From contig NZ_PEBS01000001.1 of assembly GCF_002869965.1 (NCBI RefSeq), positions 124,001-188,000 on the forward strand: a stretch of 64,000 nucleotides of DNA. The letters run 5' to 3'. This document shows, piece after piece, positions 60,662-64,000 of this stretch. The translations under genes and the position numbers were made by a program. The stretch's first letter is position 1; each line of letters begins with the position of its first letter. The notes under the pieces were generated by a model. That model ran no database searches. It saw only the letters and a list, made by a program, of their open reading frames with translations, and had not been told where the DNA came from. Source of the DNA: Janthinobacterium sp. ROICE36 (GTDB taxonomy: Bacteria > Pseudomonadota > Gammaproteobacteria > Burkholderiales > Burkholderiaceae_D).

Positions 60662-62014
60662 TCAGCCGCCCGCCACCACCATGCTCTCGACGAGGATGGA
60701 ACCCGTCTCTTTGGTGCCACGACGGAGCACATCAGCGCCCACGGCGACGATGTTACGCAGCATGTCCTTCATGTTGCCGGCGATGGTGATTTCTTCCACC
60801 GGGTACTGGATCACGCCATTTTCCACCCAGAAACCGGAGGCGCCGCGCGAATAGTCGCCCGTCACGTAATTGGTTCCTTGTCCCATCAGTTCCGTCACCA
60901 GCAAGCCCGTACCCAGCTTTTTCAACATGGCAACAAAATCGTCGGTGGCGGCCGTCTGGCTGGACGTCAGGTACAGATTGTGCGAGCCGCCCGCGTTGCC
61001 CGTCGTCTGCATGCCCAGCTTGCGGGCCGTGTAAGTCGACAGGAAATAACCTTGCACCACGCCATCCTTGACGACATCGCGACTGACGGTTTTCACGCCC
61101 TCTTCGTCGAACGGCGCCGAACCGACGCCGCCGATCACGTGCGGGTCTTCAAATATCTGCACATGCGCGGGCAGCACTTGCGTACCCAGGGAATCGTTCA
61201 GAAAAGTGGATTTGCGGTACAAGGCACCGCCCGAGGTCGCTTGCACATAGGTACCCAGCAAACCGGCCGCCAGCGGTGCCTCGAACAGCACGGGGCAGGT
61301 GCGCGTGCCCAGTTTGCGCGCGTTCAGGCGCGACAGGGCGCGTTCGGCGGCGTAGCGGCCGATGGCTTCCGGACTCGACATTTTGGCGGCGTCGCGCACG
61401 GACGAATACCAGTCGTCGCGCTGCATCCTGACCCCCTTGCCGGCGATGGGTGCTACGGACAGGGTGTGGCGCGAAAACGGGTAGCCGCCGATGAAACCGC
61501 GCGAATTGGCGGAAACAAAATGCGATTGCTGCACGTGCACGCCAGCGCCTTCGCTGTTGGTGATGCGCGGGTCGACGGCAAACGCGGCCGCTTCGGCCCG
61601 CTGGGCCAGCACGACAGCGTCTTCGGCGGAAATGCCCCAGGGATAGAACAGTTGCAAGTCACGGGGGGACATTTCCAGCAGGTCGGCGTCGGCCAGGCCC
61701 GCGCAATCGTCCTCGGCCGTGAAGCGGGCGATGTTGTAGGCCGCGTCCACCGTGGCGCGCAGGGCGCACGGCGAGAAATCGGACGTGCTGGCATTGCCCC
61801 GCTTCTTGCCGACAAACACGCTCACGCCCATGCCCTTGTCTTTGTTTTGCTCGATCGTCTCGATCTTGCCTTTTCGTACAGAAACGGACAAGCCACTGCC
61901 TACACTGACTTCGACGGCAGCGTCGGTGCCACCCGCTTCCCGCACAAAAGACAACACATCACGGGCTAGTTGCTGCAATTGCTCTTGACTATGGGTAAAT
62001 ACGGAGTCGTTCAT
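60662..62014 (-). CDS. pmbA: Metalloprotease PmbA/TldE
   Basis: TldD/TldE-family protein of 450 aa. Together with TldD the E. coli homologue matures microcin B17 and degrades CcdA. N-terminal domain with DAAVEVSVGSGLSVSVRKGK and C-terminal beta-rich part with VLFEAPLAAGLLGTYVQATSGG, GGSHNLYLTSSQ and MGQGTNYVTGDYSRGASGFWVENG. The active metal site lies in TldD, not TldE; no HExxxH motif is visible here, as expected. ATG 62014; divergent from darP (yjgA), the conserved neighbour in beta- and gammaproteobacteria. Confidence 0.94.
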   Translation of the reverse strand: MNDSVFTHSQEQLQQLARDVLSFVREAGGTDAAVEVSVGSGLSVSVRKGKIETIEQNKDKGMGVSVFVGKKRGNASTSDFSPCALRATVDAAYNIARFTAEDDCAGLADADLLEMSPRDLQLFYPWGISAEDAVVLAQRAEAAAFAVDPRITNSEGAGVHVQQSHFVSANSRGFIGGYPFSRHTLSVAPIAGKGVRMQRDDWYSSVRDAAKMSSPEAIGRYAAERALSRLNARKLGTRTCPVLFEAPLAAGLLGTYVQATSGGALYRKSTFLNDSLGTQVLPAHVQIFEDPHVIGGVGSAPFDEEGVKTVSRDVVKDGVVQGYFLSTYTARKLGMQTTGNAGGSHNLYLTSSQTAATDDFVAMLKKLGTGLLVTELMGQGTNYVTGDYSRGASGFWVENGVIQYPVEEITIAGNMKDMLRNIVAVGADVLRRGTKETGSILVESMVVAGG

Positions 62015-62106
62015 GCGCTGTTTTCTTCGGAAAGCCGCTAAAAAGGTTATCATAGCAGTCGTTTACAGTTTACAGGTGCGGCCTACGCGGCCAATCCCGC
62101 CTTATC

Positions 62107-62706
62107 ATGCCAAATCCAAACCGGGGAGCTTGCGGCTTCCAATCCACCGAATTCGAACAGGAATATGAACGTCCTTCGAAATCGGAACTCAAGCGCCAGA
62201 TGACCGTCCTGCAAAAAATGGGGGAAGAACTCGTCAATGAAGCACGCGACCGCGTCAAGCGCGTTCCGATGCCGGAAGACGTGCGCGAAGCCATCCTCGA
62301 ATGCCAGATGATCCGCGATCACGAAGGCCGCCGCCGCCAGTTGCAGTACGTGGGCAAAAAAATGCGCACGCTGGATGAGGAAGAAGTTGCCGCCATCCAA
62401 CGCACCATCGATAGCTGGAAAGGCTTGTCGAAAGCCGACACGGCCAATATGCACGCAATGGAGCGCCGCCGCGACAAACTCTTGACGGATGACAAGGCGT
62501 TGACCGTCTTGCTGTCGGAAAACCCGGAACTGGACGTGCAGCACCTGCGCACGCTGATCCGCAATGCCCGCAAGGAGCAAGCCGAGAACAAGCCACCCAA
62601 GGCCTACCGCGAAATCTTCCAGATCTTGAAAGAGATCGCCAAGAAGAAAAACAGCGGCAAGAAAGATGCCGACGAAGATGACGTTGAGCAAGAAGACGAC
62701 GAATAA
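62107..62706 (+). CDS. darP: Ribosome biogenesis factor DarP/YjgA (DUF615)
   Basis: Highly charged helical protein of 199 aa that binds late 50S precursors. Typical opening EFEQEYERPSKSELKRQM, then VPMPEDVREAILECQMI and KMRTLDEEEVAAIQRTID; the C-terminus is a Lys- and Asp/Glu-rich tail (KKKNSGKKDADEDDVEQEDD). No good longer start. Divergent from pmbA and followed by a terminator. Confidence 0.95.
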   Translation: MPNPNRGACGFQSTEFEQEYERPSKSELKRQMTVLQKMGEELVNEARDRVKRVPMPEDVREAILECQMIRDHEGRRRQLQYVGKKMRTLDEEEVAAIQRTIDSWKGLSKADTANMHAMERRRDKLLTDDKALTVLLSENPELDVQHLRTLIRNARKEQAENKPPKAYREIFQILKEIAKKKNSGKKDADEDDVEQEDDE

Positions 62707-62732
62707 ACCCCAGCTCTTGGGCTTGGGTTGAC

Positions 62733-62761
62733 AAAAACCGGGAACCAACCCGGTTTTTTTA
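62733..62761 (+). terminator. Rho-independent terminator after darP
   Basis: AAACCGGG / CCCGGTTT with a six-base loop and eight T, 27 bases after the stop codon and 20 before the mog start. Confidence 0.85.
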
Positions 62762-62780
62762 CGACATAGACAGGTGCCCC

Positions 62781-63410
62781 ATGACCACGATAGAAGACGA
62801 ATTGATTATCGGCCTCGTGTCGATCTCGGACCGCGCCAGCGGCGGCGTGTATGAAGACCTGGGTATCCCGGCCCTGGAAAGCTGGCTCTCGGCCGCCATC
62901 CGCACGCCGTTTCGCGTGGAAAAACGGCTGATCCCGGACGAGCGTTCGCAAATTGAAAACACCCTGATCGACATGGTCGACCTGAGCCACTGCCATTTGA
63001 TCCTGACGACGGGCGGTACGGGCCCGGCACGGCGCGATGTGACGCCGGACGCCACGCTCAGCGTCGGCACCAAGGAAATGCCCGGTTTCGGCGAACAGAT
63101 GCGCCAGATCAGCCTGCAATTCGTGCCGACGGCGATTTTGTCGCGCCAGGTAGCCGTGATCCGCGAAACGCCCGAGCGCGCTTGCCTGATCATGAACTTG
63201 CCGGGCCAGCCGAAAGCCATCAAGGAAACCCTGGAAGGCTTGAAGGATGCCAACGGCGTGCAACTGGTCAACGGCATCTTTGCCGCCGTGCCGTATTGCA
63301 TCGACCTCATCGGTGGCCCCTACATGGAAACCGACCCGGCCATCTGCAAGGCCTTCCGTCCCAAATCGGCGCTGCGTCCGGCGCAACCTTTACCTGAGGA
63401 AAATACATGA
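62781..63410 (+). CDS. mog: Molybdopterin adenylyltransferase
   Basis: Cytoplasmic enzyme of 209 aa that adenylates molybdopterin before molybdenum insertion. MogA motifs: GLVSISDRASGGVYEDLGIP at the start, LILTTGGTGPARRDVTPDAT (substrate loop) and NLPGQPKAIKETLEGL. Length slightly above E. coli MogA (195). Its stop overlaps the start of the esterase gene (ATGA), so both are probably co-transcribed from the region after the darP terminator. Confidence 0.95.
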   Translation: MTTIEDELIIGLVSISDRASGGVYEDLGIPALESWLSAAIRTPFRVEKRLIPDERSQIENTLIDMVDLSHCHLILTTGGTGPARRDVTPDATLSVGTKEMPGFGEQMRQISLQFVPTAILSRQVAVIRETPERACLIMNLPGQPKAIKETLEGLKDANGVQLVNGIFAAVPYCIDLIGGPYMETDPAICKAFRPKSALRPAQPLPEENT

Positions 63411-64000
63411 GCACCTTGCTGGTAACCATAGAACTCGACAGCGCCCCGAACCCCACCGTTTCCATCATCTGGATGCACGGCTTGGGCGCCGACGGCAACG
63501 ACTTCGTGCCCCTGGTCAAGGAACTCGACCTGCGCGGCTGCCCCGCCATCCGCTTCATTTTCCCCAGCGCCGGCACCATGCCCGTCACCATCAACAACGG
63601 CTATGTGATGCGCGCCTGGTACGACATCCGCGAAAACGACCTGGTGCGCCGCGAAGATGAAAGCGGCTTGCGCGCCTCGCAGGCACAGGTCGAAGCGCTG
63701 ATCGCGCGTGAAAAGGCGCGCGGCATTCCTGCCAGCCGCATTATCCTGGCCGGCTTCTCGCAAGGCTGCGCCATGACCTTGCAAACGGGCTTGCGTCATG
63801 CGGAACCGCTGGCCGGCCTGATGTGCCTGTCGGGCTACCTGCCGCTGGCCGACAAGACGGCGCTTGAGCGCACGCCAGCCAGCCTGGAAACACCGATCTT
63901 CATGGCGCACGGCAAGGCCGACCCCGTGGTGCCGATCGCCCGCGCCCAGCAGTCGCGCGACTTGCTCACCGGCATGGGTTACAAGGTGGAATGGCACGAG
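63407..64000 (+). CDS. Alpha/beta hydrolase carboxylesterase (EstB/phospholipase-carboxylesterase family), partial
   Basis: Carboxylesterase cut by the right edge after 198 codons. Start ATG 63407 with AGGAAAATAC upstream. The family opening TVSIIWMHGLGADGNDFVPL, the nucleophile elbow GFSQGCAM (Ser near residue 121) and the Asp-bearing FMAHGKADPVVPI are seen; the catalytic His should lie just beyond the window. Normal length is about 220 aa. Confidence 0.93.
   Translation, partial: MSTLLVTIELDSAPNPTVSIIWMHGLGADGNDFVPLVKELDLRGCPAIRFIFPSAGTMPVTINNGYVMRAWYDIRENDLVRREDESGLRASQAQVEALIAREKARGIPASRIILAGFSQGCAMTLQTGLRHAEPLAGLMCLSGYLPLADKTALERTPASLETPIFMAHGKADPVVPIARAQQSRDLLTGMGYKVEWHE

Noticed and set aside
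1..64000. Prophage, insertion sequences, CRISPR arrays, tRNA or rRNA genes
   Set aside because: Looked for transposase or integrase proteins, regularly spaced repeats and tRNA-like cloverleaf stretches; none was found by eye. A dedicated search could still reveal a short tRNA.

Overview
The window is GC-rich and densely coded. It contains a complete paa (phenylacetate) catabolon, an argH gene, two large TonB-dependent receptors and many secreted or exported peptidases. Gene content and protein character suggest a betaproteobacterium of the Burkholderiales, most like the Oxalobacteraceae (Janthinobacterium/Massilia type). That placement is inferred from family resemblance and has not been tested. 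No rRNA, tRNA, insertion sequence, prophage or CRISPR array was seen.

Layout. 1-2207 (minus): a divergent FabI enoyl-ACP reductase sits 16 bases upstream of an outer-membrane efflux lipoprotein that is cut by the left edge. 2769-6229: a secreted M64 peptidase, divergent from a TetR-DUF418 operon. 6238-14206: a probable cyanophycin-utilisation locus. RpiR regulator, TonB receptor and secreted cyanophycinase lie on the minus strand; a CphZ-type beta-Asp-Arg hydrolase and a YfcC-family carrier lie divergently on the plus strand, with an operator-like repeat between. 14243-18762: an exported alpha/beta hydrolase, a GNAT acetyltransferase, a 65-residue protein, argH, and an ACT-like protein preceded by a Phe-containing leader peptide and hairpins. 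19433-30841: a secreted M4 metallopeptidase, then a compact ten-gene type II secretion/type IV pilus-like system. 30887-35420: an M24 peptidase, then a porin / small binding protein / chemoreceptor group.

35812-52397 (minus) is one long paa run, read in the order paaABCDE-G-H-I-K-J, then a five-gene branched-chain-type ABC transporter, then paaY-paaZ. It ends in a clear intrinsic terminator, and paaX is divergent at its head. It can activate phenylacetate to its CoA ester (PaaK), epoxidise it (PaaABCE), isomerise it (PaaG), open and oxidise the ring (PaaZ), and beta-oxidise the product (PaaH, PaaJ), with thioesterases PaaI and PaaY as safety valves. No separate paaF is present.

53726-64000: a small coiled-coil protein, a cytosolic M14 carboxypeptidase, a di-haem peroxidase, a probable Tat-exported class V aminotransferase directly downstream of a second TonB receptor, then the conserved pmbA-darP pair, mog, and a carboxylesterase cut by the right edge.

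Points most worth following: the cyanophycin locus with its divergent layout, the leader-peptide/attenuator-like region before the ACT-like gene, the unclassified secretion system next to an M4 protease, the FabI-efflux pairing, and an exact 21-base in-frame duplication inside paaX.
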